In this document: in pieces, positions 1 to 11,670 of the stretch
Layout: each line of letters opens with the position of its first letter
How positions within the stretch are numbered: position 1 is the first letter of the stretch
Assembly: GCA_037043015.1 (NCBI GenBank)
Contig: CM073321.1
Coordinates: forward strand, 12,098,001 to 12,162,000
DNA: 64,000 nucleotides
Reading direction: 5' to 3'
Source: Bryum argenteum
Taxonomy: Eukaryota; Streptophyta; Bryopsida; Bryales; Bryaceae
Made by a program: the position numbers and the translations under genes
Notes under the pieces: generated by a model
What the model was told of the DNA's origin: nothing
The model's input: the letters and a program-made list of their open reading frames with translations, nothing else
Databases searched by the model: none

Positions 1-783
1 CTTCGTTCTGGATAGAGCCCTTTGAGCACTATGACTTTGAGTGACTAGAGTATGATGTAGTTTCGATACAAATTCTTTGTATTGTCGTGGAAATATTTTT
101 GGAAATAATGAACAATTTAAAGTTCCTATAATGTAAGATGTTTGTTGATTGATTTTAAGTAGGTTTGGATATGACCTTGTTAATTATTGTGATTGGTGAT
201 GCGGGACCCATTTAAGGAGGTTTGAGTTGTCGAAGATGAAGTGACGGATAATGATAGCGATCTCTGTGCTATGAGAGTCCGTCTTCAAGCTATTGTGGAG
301 TCCTGTCATTTAGTGTTAGCATTGTCCGCACTCCCTACTGGCTCTCTTGTCTGTTAGACTTTGAAGTTTGACGTTGTTCGGGTTGCTAGAGCCAAGTACA
401 TGCGTAACTATTATGTTCAGGCCAGAGCTTGTTGTCTTGAAGCAAAGACAAAAGCTGATATCACCACGACGCTCACCACGTCTAGCAGCAAAGTCTAAAT
501 TAAAGTAACGGTTTCCTAAGAAAATATGATACATTTTATATTATCTATTAAATAAAGGGCTTCATTTGGTATATTCATATTTTAAGTTATCTGTGCTATA
601 CTCTTATTCGCTAGTTGTTTTGTTGTACTTGATAATTTTTATTATCAGATGAGAATATTCCAATACCAATGAATTCAAGACAGACAAGACATTGTACCTC
701 CTCTTGACGATCCACCAGTTCCAGCTCCGGATCAAGACGAGCTTATCGCTGGTGATGATTGAGTTCTCTCAACTCAGGAAACT
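1..783 (+). other. Upstream part of element A1, possible N-terminal exons
   Basis: No clean gene is visible. One plus-strand stretch near 221-305 reads as acidic protein (VVEDEVTDNDSDLC and onward) in the style of the N-terminal part of the A2 copy, and a second readable stretch lies near 360-500. Both are interrupted by stops. The sequence leads into the better-preserved A1 exon at 784, so I infer it is the decayed 5' part of that gene. The element's left end is probably outside the window. Confidence 0.3.
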
Positions 784-1486
784 GTGGAAGGCATCTGCAG
801 TCCAGATCCACAAGATGGCCCTTTGGAAACTGAACATTTACCTCGAGCGACTCAAGATCCTCATGTACAGGAGGCCCTTTCCGATGATGACGGACCTACC
901 TTGCCGGGAAGTGTCAATGTGGGCATCGTGCACATGCCTTCTCATCTTCAAAACAAGGACCCGGACTGGAGTGCGAACGAGATGCGAATGATTCACAAAA
1001 GTGATTCAAATGCGATCATAAACAGGTTTCGTTACAAACCTTTTAAAAAATCTCGCATGCTTATCCCATTGTGTTGTCTCGTTTCTTATCCTAAGGTTCA
1101 ACCTATCTCGGAAGAAGATGTTCGTAAGTTAGAGAATGAGTTCAACAAAGGCTATCGCGAAGGCGATGGGGTTATGTATGTTTCTCCTTCCGATAGGAAA
1201 GGTGGAGAAAAAAGAGTTGATGTAAAAGATGTTGTGTGAGCGAAACCGCTCTGGAGCGCTGCAAATGAAGAGTTCGAGAAGTCGCTAGAGTCGGATCCTG
1301 ATCTTCATCACCTCAGCAACAAGTACTTCTTTGTGTACGAAGGTAACCACCGTGTTACGGCACGGATGCAACATATTGAGAGGTACCACAAGATGGATCC
1401 TTCGTGGTATATTTCAGTGGACTGCATCGTACTAGATGCTCGCGGAGAGAGCAATCTACTCCTTGATGCTTGAACGACATAAATTG
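784..1486 (+). pseudogene. Element A1: ParB-like domain exon
   Basis: This exon encodes an acidic N-terminal region, then NEFNKGYREGDGVMYVS (around 1134-1182), then the ParB-like core FFVYEGNHRVTARMQHI (YEGNHR at 1336-1353), then SVDCIVLDARG. The GNHR box resembles the GxHR/DGxHR box of ParB/sulfiredoxin-fold domains, which hydrolyse nucleotides or cut DNA; the activity here is inference. The same order occurs in A2 on the minus strand near 46.2-46.9 kb (YEGNHKLTTWMRHI, DCIVLDARG). Decay is visible as an in-frame TGA at 1237-1239 and a frame break near 1471, just before a likely donor (GTAAGT near 1486). With the break ignored, the exon end would read DAMNDINW, matching NPMANIIW in A2. The initiator is uncertain. 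Confidence 0.6.
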
Positions 1487-1562
1487 GTAAGTAATTGTCT
1501 CTTTTGTTCAAATTGTATTATTTTAATCTGTTCTCAACTACGAAGTTTTCTTACGTCTCGTT

Positions 1563-3514
1563 GTGCTCTGTAGGTCTATCAAGCATGACTATGTCAAAGA
1601 TAGTTTGTGTGTGAAATTACAACATATGAGGAAGTTTAAAAGATTGAAACTCGAAGATTTCAAGGACCTCATTTCTCCGGAAGATTACACGATTTGCAAG
1701 AATGCGAAAGCAAGAAAGGATACTTGGTATCCTGTTATATTTAACATGTTTGTTAAATTTCTATATGCGGTGAGTTCGCTACTCATAAGCTTTAGCGTGT
1801 TACATTGAATATATTTCAGCACGTATTCTAACCCTTATTTATTTGCAGTATAGAGGAGGTTAGCAAAAGCATCAGACGATGCTGAAGCTAGTTACTACGC
1901 AACTGTTCCAAAGGAGAAACAAACAGGGCCGGGAGTTTGGAGTGCAATGGATAATGCCATCTAGGCGGAAATCAAAACAATCCGTGGCACAACTTTCGAT
2001 AAGATGGTGGCTGTAGCTAGCACCAAACTTGGAAAAGTATTTCCCAAAGAGGTATGTCTCAATCCCTTCCTATTTTCTAGCCCACCCATCCATATTTCAC
2101 ATAACTGAAATCCACATTGTCAATTTATCTCGTTTGCAGATTTATTCTCACTACAGTTAGAACTTAAAGCCGGATATGACGATCGAACGCTTGCACATGG
2201 TAGCCACTACCAATGTCCATTTCGATTTCAAGGAAAAGTCGCTGCAATGGTGGAACACACCAAACGACGTTCGTTGATCTTTCCACTTCCTTGAAGAGCG
2301 CCCAATGAAAGATAAAACTCTCATTGCATTTCTACATCGTGCATCCTTATGGGTACAAGTATCTAGCGTTTTCCTAACTTCTTTAGAGTCATTCTGTAAT
2401 TGCGATATATTAATTTTTAACGGGGTCTTTTTGTCTTTACAGCTTGAACAATCACTAGAAACTGAATTGCAAAAACTGGTGGAAGATGGCAATTTCAACA
2501 TTGAGTGGTCTAGTGTTCTTCTTAAGCCCTCTGCGTATGTGGAGAAGTAGAGTTTGTTCTTATGGGATAAGGCATTTAGCAACTACCTTGATTCTAATGC
2601 AAGCTCAAAGTTCATTAAGGACTCCGATCTTCAGAAGATTGGTGGTGGCAAAGTTACTATTAAACGACTATTATTTCGGTATGCATTCATTTCGCTTTTC
2701 ACTTTCACTAAAAGTTGTACCACATATAAATTTAATCATCTCAGTATGTTCGCTTGAATGTAGGTACTTGAAACAGGAGTTGGTTGTTAAGGGAGCATTA
2801 GCTTCTTCATCCATTCCACTAGAGTTCGAAGACGTCTCGGTGTCCAACGATACCTCCACCATCTTCTCCGAAGACCAACAGAGGCGGTTTTCTACAACAC
2901 AATTGCTAACTGGTGGTTGGTTTCTAGAATGCAAGGACAACCTTGTGCCGAAGGAGGAGAAGCATCTTCTTTGAAATATCGGTTCAAACGCACTTGACGC
3001 TACACCTATGGAGGTTGATGACGACGACGACGAGGACCTCTCAATTTTACCAAGTGCACCTGACCCACCCTCTTTGCCTCCTTCATCGGCTGCGCAACCC
3101 AAACCTCGAGCAAATAAAAAGCGACGCAACGCTGCTGCGGACCCTGTAGTAGATCTTGAGCAAGAATCCGAAGAAATTGCTCCTCTCCCAAAAGACACTG
3201 CAGGGCTAGTAGAAGCTAATCTGACCTAGGCTTCAAATGGAGCGACAAACAATCCAATGAGACACGCTGCAAGATTGACTCATCTTTTAGCAGGTGAACT
3301 TACAAATGCTGGGTCCCCTCCTCAATCATTCAACGTTGACTACAACTCCCTACCGTCCCCACGTCGCCTCAGCCAGCCAAAATTTGCCAAACGCTCACTT
3401 CCGAAACCCAATCACACTGGTAGCAGCTCGTCGTCAAAAATCACTCTGCCTATGTATCTCGAGAAGGGGAGTATTGGAGATTTGGTTCATCAATCGTTGA
3501 AGACTGGAAACTAG
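1563..3514 (+). pseudogene. Element A1: central exons
   Basis: A chain of exons shares its order with A2. KHDYVKDSLCVKLQHMRKF (about 1575-1769) is followed by a GTGAGT donor. A GVWSAMDNAI / TFDKMVAVAS exon (about 1855-2052) matches GVWLAMHAAN / NFDKFLAVAN in A2. Further exons lie at about 2140-2355 and 2443-2679 (ending SDLQKIGGGKVTIKRLLFR). An exon from about 2763 reads YLKQELVVKGALASSS, matching YFTRELVAKGAVSFMA in A2. It continues into an acidic, Pro/Ser/Lys-rich linker (3008-3514) that looks disordered and carries KKRR-type basic patches. Several in-frame stops occur (for example near 1963, 2548, 2972 and 3227). I recognise no named domain; it lies between the ParB-like and methyltransferase-like parts of one broken gene. 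Confidence 0.55.
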
Positions 3515-3650
3515 GATTCGCAAAATTCTTGATATCGTCCAGCACATCAAGAAGGTACTATTTCGTACATTTGTCATTTATAATCTCGCTACTTACATTT
3601 TGTAGTTATAAATCTATTATCTACTATCTAATTATTGACTTGTATCTCAG

Positions 3651-4950
3651 ATTGGAAAAGACCGGAAGTACCCGTGTACGGCGATGGAATATAATCCCAA
3701 GCATCTAGGGATTGATCTTATTTTTGCAGACGCTCCAGAGAACTTATCTGTCCCGGGTGTATCTCCAATGGAAATTCCGACCTGGACCTGGTGTGATAAA
3801 AACAACTTTGAGTGCCTCTTCTTCTTTGCCGCATACCATTGGAGAGAAGTTGGAGCCATTCTTGTGATGCATTCCAAATGTCGTAGAATCGAGCGTACTC
3901 TTGATTTTGAGTCCGCAACATATAATTTTTGTGTTGTTCGAGATTGGTAGGGATATAATCCCCTCCCTTTGGCCTCTACCGTACCACACCCGAAAGGGGT
4001 ACGGGGCAGTTTGTAGTTTCTAAGTTTACAATTGAGGATTACTGCCTTCTATGCTTGTATATTAATATATCTATACTTATGGTTTGCAGACTCACTGCTT
4101 CCACATCAAAGTTTATGTTCGTAAAGAGTTTTTTTCGAGGTTCCAAACTCGGCAAGTGGCACACGCATACGCGGGTGTGGCAATCATACCTGATGAGGAA
4201 GACCACCTCTCTCTAACTTTGCAGACAAAGAGACATTGCGTTATCGTCCAGACAGTACGCCATGGCGAGGCTCACGAGAGAAGGACCCCTCTTTTATTCA
4301 ATGCTTCGTGGATTGCCTCACAGACGATGGAGGTATTGTCTTCAACTGGAGCGCAAGTACAGGTAATGTTTCTTGAACCGCTACTTTAGAAATAATTAAT
4401 ATGTTCTGCGTTTCTAACATGGGTTTCTGAATCTTTAGGGGCACCTGTAATTGCTTGGCGCGCTCAATCTGACACCTGATCGCTATGGAACCTGATGAAG
4501 AAATCTTTGATGGTGTACTAGCAGATTACAAGAATGGTCCTCCCGGTGATGAAGAAAGTGGAGAATCAGCCCCCCTCAGATTATGACTCTGACGAACCGC
4601 AAGTGAAGAAGCCATGAAAGTTCATTTGTGCGTAATACCATCTTCTAATCTCTTCCTCAATTTTAAATTACGCACTTACAAATTGGTAGTATTGACTTTC
4701 TTTGTACTTTTAGGATCGCAGGTCTGAATGAGCGATTAACTCGCATTGCTCATCTTTACAACAGCCCTCCATCAACATTCACCCTACCTTCCGATGCCGA
4801 GCGTCTTGCACAAGAGTTCGTTTGAGATCCATCTCCCATTTTGTGTGACAGTACACGTCCATGTTTTAGCAATAGTGTGCTTAAGTTTATAGACTTTGAG
4901 GCTGATGAGTGTGACCAACACTTTAATGGTGCTACACCTTCAGCTTAGAG
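3651..4950 (+). pseudogene. Element A1: N4/N6 DNA-methyltransferase-like domain
   Basis: The first exon (acceptor CTCAG just before 3651) encodes HLGIDLIFADAPENL (DAPENL at 3729-3746), which resembles motif IV ([DNS]PP[YFW]) of DNA amino-methyltransferases after a beta strand. FFFAAYHWREVGAILVMHS follows (about 3813-3872), the expected helix and strand of motifs V-VI. A second exon (about 4090-4362) reads REKDPSFIQCFVDCLTDDGG and then NWSASTG, resembling motifs X and I. After a 76-bp GT-AG intron (4363-4438), HLIAMEPDEEIFDGV resembles motif II. The order IV...X-I-II is that of beta-class (permuted) enzymes. Decay: DPP reads DAP, there is a TAG at 3948-3950, and frames break near 4200 and 4470. 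A final exon reads IAGLNERLTRIAHLYN (about 4714-4760). A3 preserves the X-I-II part better. Confidence 0.6.
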
Positions 4951-5640
4951 TGTGATTTGTTTTCTCATAGGTACTAGACATGGTAGCGCCATACATTCGT
5001 AGTTGGCATCATCTATTACTAATATACTATCTATATGTGTTTTTCAATATATACGGTTTTATATTTCTACTTATCATGATTATGGTTTATAGCTTAATCT
5101 ACACTAAATGTTTTAAGTATTACTCTACGTATGTCAATATAATGTATTCGAAGCCATGCTTGCCTCTAATGGTGACGTCAGCCCTAATTTTGATGTAAAT
5201 CCTTCAATTATAATTTCAATGCATCGGTGTACCTATTCTCGCGATCCCTAATCCAGAAGCGAAATGTGTAAATAACTTAAACTCTTAATCAGGGGGAAAA
5301 TTGGCTTCGAATTTTATAAGGTGGCAAGCGATGACACCAGCCCTAATTTGTTGACAACAATCTAATAACTTTTGATTATTCATTATTTGAGGACTTATGA
5401 AATGGAGCCAACTTTTTCTTTGCGCGGAAATAGGATCTAACTTCATGGATTTGGGGTACTCATTTCGACTTAACTAATCCTAAATATATTTCATGACACT
5501 TAATTCAACGGTCACAGGCTCACTATCTCAAGTACTCTGAGTGGTAATAGGGTCTTAATCTTCCATGAAAAAAAAAAAACAAAACTGCCAATCACCGCTC
5601 ACCGCTCACCACTCTCCGCTCACACCCGTGCATTCCCCCT
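4951..5640 (+). repeat. 3' noncoding end of element A1 with terminal ACCGCTC repeats
   Basis: This is AT-rich noncoding sequence. It is matched in reverse complement by 62.98-63.30 kb next to A3, for example GATTTGGGGTACTCATTTCG against the CCAATTCAGTACCCCAAATT region. It ends with short repeats ACCGCTCACCGCTCACC, then ACTCTCCGCTC and CGTGCATTCCCCC (5592-5639). The same terminal pattern, in the orientation expected from gene direction, ends A2 (43198-43235) and A3 (about 62983-63010). I therefore take it as the element's 3' terminus. Confidence 0.6.
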
Positions 5641-5706
5641 CATTTCTCAAGGGTATTACTGGTAGGATCTTTCACGTCAAAGGTGTTTCACATAGTCTTT
5701 CAAATT

Positions 5707-8598
5707 ATGATACCCACACTTGTCAAAGCTTGCAGAATTGGTGACTTTGTCATCGATGGTGTGGACTTTTGGCCTCCTGTATTTCCAAATAATGTTGCTC
5801 AATGTGAAGGTTTCAGTTGATCCTCTTGGATGTCCAAACGAGTCACACTCTTGAATGAAGGTGGAGACGATGTCGCAAATGCGGTGTGTCAGTCCGTTTA
5901 CTCAACTCTTGTTCCCCAGACAGATGGTAGACCATTGGGCATAGACTTTGTCTGTGATCAAATAGCAGAGTCTTTGGTAGAAACTTGTTCCGTATGGATG
6001 GATTTACTCATTGCGTGCATGGCCGATTAAACGTGTCATTCTCAATGGTGCCACCCTTTACGATCACAACCAATGCGCAATATACAATGCAGCAATGAAG
6101 TCATTTGGAAGACCTCCTCGGAATGGCGTTCGACAAGACGAAAGATTCCGTAAGAGGAGTCCTCGTAATTCAGCACCAAAAAAACAATATCACTTGACAT
6201 CTGCATCGATCAACTATGTGTCAACCAACGCTTGTTGTTCGGAGAATTGTGTTCAGCCTTTCCCTCGAGGAAAGATTAAAGATCTTAGGACTCAATTCTA
6301 TGTGACCGGAGACGTTTTCTTCAGAAAACATCGTCTCCTAGACATTCATGGCCAAGTCTATAAAATGAAGACAAATACGATGTGATAACATTGGTAGGTA
6401 TTGAGGTCTGTTGCATTGCATGGGCCTTGATTATGGGTGTTTCAAAGGCCACGTTCTTCAGGTACAGGTTTCTTTACCAAGACAGAGCACAAGCAAATCA
6501 TCATGGAAATTGTAGTTCCAAGAAGCCTCGTATTCACATGGTGCAAGCAACTGCTACCCTTAAGGCTATTGTGGAAAATGCGGCTGACCTTATGCCTCAT
6601 CAAACTAGAACAGCTCCTATAGGTGAGATGGTAGTATCAAAATGCTTGCCCTCCTTTTACCGTTGGAGAGACAGCTTACCACAAGTGAATGTCGTGAACG
6701 CCACGAATGGCCTCCTGCCATATCGCATTCATCTTTGAGCAAGACACGACAAGACAGTTCCTCGGAGTGTTATGCGAAGCTAAAGGGTGACACATTTGCT
6801 TGTTGTGGTGAATGTGATATGATCAAGCAACTTCGAGCGTCTAGTACGCCTGGTAGTCGTGCATGGGCTCTTCACAATGTCGGATTCAAAAAACACAACA
6901 CATCTCAAATGTCGCACAGGCTATTGTATTATGCCAACCGCGAGTCGTCAAAGTCATACCCAAAGAAGGAGTTGTGTATTATACATGACAAAATGGATCA
7001 TTCAGAGACTGCCTCTCCACAATTCTCCTACAAGAGCAAATCAACAGATTCTTTTATGAAGTTGCCGGATTTGATCACGGACATGATTGCGCATGGGCAC
7101 GGTGGCGTACGCTATACACATTATGGCCTTGACATTTACTCGACGGATTCCAATCATACGATTGGGTCATTTGCTCAACTACTGAGAGATTTAGAATCTC
7201 AACTGTAATGCTCTACAAGGGAATTATTACTGCAGGCAGAAGTGACCCCCTCTCAAAAGCGGTTTTGGATGGTGCTGACATCTGCTTGGATTTGCTTGGT
7301 CTTATATCCGAGGCACCAATCCATGCTAAATCACTACCACCGATGTTGCATTTGCAGCTCGATAATGCGTGCGGAGATAACAAGAACCGATTCGTATTTG
7401 CGTTCTTTTCCCTTCTAGTTTATAAGGGCATTTTTAGGGAAGTTTATTTGAACTTCCTTATCGTTGGACACACTCATGAAGATATTGACCCTCTTTTTGG
7501 GCGATGGAGCAATAAGTTGAAGAGCAACAGTTACCCCACTGTACCCCTTCTGATGAAATCATTCATGGATACGTGAGAAATGCCAGTCATTCTCCACATG
7601 ATTGAGGAAGTTCCAAACTTCAAGAATTTTCTTGAAGGCTATTTGTGTGATGGGGACGAAGCATTATCGAGGCATACCAGTGCACAACAATTCCGGTTCT
7701 TCAAAGATACATCCGGGTGGCCTCTTATGCAATACAAAATTCTTTGTACGGATAGTGAGTGGCTCCCAAAAGACATTGCTGGAATTAGGTTGTCAAAAGT
7801 ATTATCTAGTGGTCAACCCAAGGTTCCACTCGGAGAGCCAACATTGGTGGTTCCAAATGAGATGAGGAATATTGACGACATTTGTAAGGGCATCAGTAGA
7901 TTTGTGAACATGTCGGAGTCATTGGTGGATGCTGATCCATATGGGGATAATCGTAGGCAACACGAGCAATTCATTTACTATTAGAAGTCTGTTTGCGAGG
8001 CTCTAGACTTGCCTATTTCTACTCCTTCTGCATTTAGGAACGGATTTTGGCCAACATCAAGGTTCTCCCCGAGTGAAAAGGATCAATTTGAGACAACGGA
8101 GAATTGCGTGAGGAATTTGCTAATGATCCTCCATTTGTAGGACAAAGGCGAGACCGTCCTAACGCATCATTTAGAGTTATCCGCAATTGTTATGAGGGAT
8201 ATCTACTTGCCCTTTGTCCACCTGATGAAGATTCTAAGAAGGTTTGGATGGCCCGAGCTTTGAGCAACCCTCATGATAGTGTGGAACACCCTACTTCAAT
8301 TCCGCTAGAGTATTGGAAGCCAACATCTTATAAACATGTTGACCCTGATACTTACAAAGGGTGGGACACGAAGAAAGGTAACTCTTGGTTGAAGGACACA
8401 AAGTATCGACCAATTAAGATGGCTACTACTTCCATTATGACAGCTTGGAAACTAAGATTCCATTCCGGGACCATGAATCCGAAGATGTCTATACCGACAA
8501 CAAAAATGAATGTGATCAAAGATTCACTTACGGAACTTCTCGACTTATTTGTTGCCATCACTTTTATTGTGATTACCTTAAGCTTTCCTTATTATTGA
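5707..8598 (+). pseudogene. Decayed DUF7869-type (transposon-like) gene
   Basis: The diagnostic part is at about 7340-7575: HLQLDNACGDNKNRFVFAFF, then FLIVGHTHEDIDPLFGRWS, then YPTVPLLMKSFMDT. I associate this pattern with the DUF7869 family of multicopy, presumed transposon-derived proteins. Upstream parts fit the same family: a Cys-rich ACCSENCVQPFPRGKIKDLR (about 6228-6290), IEVCCIAWALIMGVSKATFF, and a CCGECDMIK box near 6800. Downstream, a C-terminal part runs from 7580 to 8598 with RPNASFRVIRNCYEGYLLAL and PLEYWKP. At least five changes of frame or in-frame stops occur (a TGA at 5818-5820; breaks near 6010, 6382, 6720 and 7200), so it is not translatable. The biochemical role of this family is unknown to me. 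It lies between the end of A1 and the start of B1, on the same strand. Confidence 0.6.
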
Positions 8599-9050
8599 AT
8601 AGAGACCTAAATAATTATGTTCCTAGCTTATTGGAGTAGTAGCCTCTATTATGTCATCATTTTAATATTATAGTGTTGACATGTGTGAATACACATGGTT
8701 GTACTTTGACATGTGTATAGTTTAAGTCCGGTTGAATATGAAAGGTGCAATCCTATAAATTTTATCTATTTCTTTAAATTTTGTATCCAATAATGACATG
8801 ATCTAAAGTTGTCTCAATGTTTTGGTTGTCTCAATTTAATTGGTTATAAGAGACATTGTTTATTTTTATAGTATGTTCTAATATCGGGCAACTTAAATTT
8901 TACATTGGTATGTTCTCACTCTAATTTTAGTAATCGTCTCATTTTATTTGACATACAATTTAAAAGATTATGTGCACCAATTGAATTTGAGATTGCAAAT
9001 AGTCTTAATTTACTGAATACACCCTTATACCTAAATTAGTGTACGTGCAC
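8599..9050. other. AT-rich intergenic sequence, no feature seen
   Basis: The sequence is AT-rich with no readable protein in any frame and no repeat I could match elsewhere in the window. It separates the DUF7869-type pseudogene from the start of B1. Confidence 0.5.
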
Positions 9051-9122
9051 CCTTTTGATCAAAGCAAACTTAGATAAAAAATGATAGAAAGTAGCGTAAT
9101 ATAATTATTGGAAAAAGAACTT

Positions 9123-9197
9123 GCCATGCCCATGGTCATGTGCATGGGCATGTATATGTCCATACCCATGCACATAATCATGGGCATGGCCATGATT
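9123..9197. repeat. Imperfect inverted repeat built from CATGGGCATG-type words
   Basis: GCCATGCCCATGGTCATGTG on the left is mirrored by CACATAATCATGGGCATGGC on the right, with a short centre near TATATGTCCATA. The transcript would fold into a long hairpin. The Met-rich open frames across it on both strands are by-products of the ATG/CAT-rich composition. It sits just upstream of the pyrimidine-rich leader of B1, where a second such leader (B2) shows no comparable structure. Confidence 0.6.
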
Positions 9198-9199
9198 GT

Positions 9200-9909
9200 A
9201 ATGATGGCAGGGAGTTCTGATGACTCCCCTCCGCCGTCATTCCTCTCTTCTTTTGCTATTTGTCTCCTCCATCGCGCAGCTCCGCTTCTCCGCTCATCGT
9301 TCTCCTCCTTTGTTTTCTGCACTTACGTTGTCCTCCTCGTTTGCTGTCCGCACTCTGCTTGTCGTCCTCCTCGTTTGTTCGTGTTATATCTACAGGTTTT
9401 TGTTGCTTTTCTTCTTTCTGTGTGGAGCTTGACTGTTGGAGTTTGTAAGAGAGCCTGCAATTTGAGCGAGCACGGAGTCTAGGTCTTCACTCTTGTCGAT
9501 CGAGCTCGAGTATTGTTTCCTGTCTTTTGCTGTCTACTGAGACTATTGCAAGAAGTGAATGCAAAGAGCTAGATTGTGAGGTGTGGTGAAAAGAGTCGTA
9601 GTACAATCTTTTAAAGTTTGCGTATTGAGGTACAAGGAGTAGCTATTGCACTCACCAATAGCAGCGGAGGCGCCCATCATACTTCAAATTTTTTTCGGTA
9701 CTTATTGTGACTAGATTTTCTGTCTCAACACATTGACTTTGCTAAAGTTGTACACATCGACGCGGTAAATTGGTACTAGGGTTTCAGCTGATTCAGTTGT
9801 ATTTGCTTTATATGTTTAAGGTTTCAGGTTCAGAGGCTTTGGAAGTGCAGTATTTAACTATTCTCAACATCAAATGTGTGGATAATTTCATGTGTCTATT
9901 TATTAACTC
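9200..9909 (+). promoter_or_regulatory. Pyrimidine-rich leader of element B1
   Basis: The sequence becomes C/T-rich at 9200-9430 (CTCCGCCGTCATTCCTCTC and similar) and then mixed noncoding up to the first readable B1 exon at 9910. A comparable C/T-rich leader precedes B2 at about 38.88-39.15 kb. I infer a promoter or 5' UTR region of the B family; no TATA box is clear. Confidence 0.3.
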
Positions 9910-11366
9910 TTGAGATTGTTTCAGAAATTCCAAATTCTAACAATGACATTTACAACTGCAAACAGCACAATGGCTCTCAGCGCCACCAATGTTCTTGACA
10001 TGTCCTTAGACAGGGACGAGCACCCCTTCGGGATAAACCCATTCCTGCGCAATAACGATGACAAAAGCCTTCATCTGTGGATCTTCAAAGAAGTGGTTGT
10101 CAGCTGGACACTGAAAATTGTCAAGAATCATGTCCTCGTCATGACTAAGATGGTCTACACTAACCCTTATCTTCCCTTACACTAGAATGTAAGGGTAACA
10201 ACATTCGAGGCACACAGACTGAATTACATGTTGCTCAGGTGTGTACTTCTGCAGCAGGACGAGGGTAGGGATACTTACGACTTCGGAATAGTGATAGAGG
10301 TGGGAGTAGACCGCAGAGCACAATTCGACCCGCACGGCTTTCTTGAAAAACTCCAAAAAACTCAACATGGCTTTCTCAAATTCTAGGAGGACAACATTAA
10401 CAGCTCGGAGAACATCAACCAGGAAGATACAGTTCGTAAGCTTACAACAATGTTGTTAAGACTCTCATAGTCGCATAAAGGATTAAGTAGTAAAGCGGGC
10501 GAATAAGAAGAAGGCACCCGCCTCCGCAGTAGTCTTGCACTCTAAAGCTTTGGCTTCGCTATTAAGAGTTGCTGTGTCGGCTCCTTCGCGAGTGCCTGCT
10601 AAGATGCTAATGAAGGATGCGATTGTAGCCGCAGCGCCGCCTCCAAAAAGAAGAGGCAGCATACAGCTCCCCCTGCCAGCGCAAGTCAAGGATCGGCCTT
10701 GACTTCAACCGTGGAAGTGCATGCTTGACAAAAGAAGAATAAATCCAAACCTTTGAATGAAGTGGCAGACTATGTGAAGTTTGCTACAAGCAGACAATCT
10801 TCATCGCCAGCTTGAAAGACTCCTTCATGTTCAAGAAAGAACAAAAGCTGGCGCCCATTACCCAGTTTGAAAGGAGAAAGCACACTTGGGTTTTACAAAG
10901 TCTAAAGAGGGACATTATAACCAACAACAAGATTTACCTTTCAAGGCTAGGAGATATCAACGAGAGGCAAACAATCATTATCACCCCTATTGATGCCGGG
11001 GGAAATTTGCTCGCTAGGCGGCCGACAACATGGAAGTCCATCAAAGATGGAAGATTTGCCATCATTGATGTCCAGCACTCCGTGGAAGCCTCGAGAGAGA
11101 TTCAGAATGAGCGTGTGACAGACGAGAGGAAGATATAACTTCAATTGTGGTATGCGTACATTCTTTACGATACAGACTCGAAGCGCCTTACAGCGGTTTC
11201 GGCATTTTACAATACCACAAACCTTCTTAAGCACGCCCAACCGACGTTGGGCAACCAAATAAGACCTGGGAGGTCTATTTGGATCAATTGTGGCCGTCCC
11301 TCTTCTATTGTGAACGAGAACGAGACACGGAATAACAACTTTGTCCACAATCCCACCAATTTCAAG
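9910..11366 (+). pseudogene. Element B1: N-terminal region and ParB-like (DGQH-type) domain
   Basis: The first readable part (9943 onward) begins MTFTTANSTMALSATNVLDM and continues, with in-frame stops near 10183 and 10384, to about 10470. A low-complexity Ala/Lys-rich stretch follows. The best-preserved part, 10812-11366, reads ITPIDAGGNLLARRPTTWKS, then GRFAIIDVQHSVEASREIQN (IIDVQHSVEAS at 11060-11093), then AYILYDTDSKRL, then HAQPTLGNQIRPGR. The IIDxQHSxxA box corresponds to the DGQHR box of ParB/DGQHR-type domains, here with Val for Gly and Ser for Arg. A stop lies at 11136-11138. The exon ends at a GTAAGA donor (11367). B1 is the same kind of gene as family A but diverged too far for line-by-line alignment. 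Confidence 0.5.
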
Positions 11367-11670
11367 GTAAGACGATAGCCTTTTCCCTTAGATTATCCCC
11401 GGACCGGGGATAATTCAACAACATACTTGTTTAGTTATCGGCCCCACTGCATTCGATTTAATCTCTCGCTCTAGACACTGTCGCTTAATTTGGTGTGCAC
11501 TTCTTCAGTTTAATGATTGATCTGGAACTTCATGTTATTACGAGGAAGTCTTAAACATCTATTCACGATCCGGGGATAACTAGGCTATAGTGATTCACAA
11601 CAAACTCTCTGTATGCTCTGAGTAGGTAGCAACTTCGCATCTAATACTTTAACTCCTTGTTCTCTCAGAA

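Noticed and set aside
2671-3198. Long minus-strand open frame
   Set aside because: It is the shadow of A1 plus-strand exons that are confirmed by homology to A2.
9059-9322. Met/Ile-rich open frames on both strands over the CATGGGCATG repeat
   Set aside because: Composition follows from the palindrome itself; no domain, and both strands are open for the same trivial reason.
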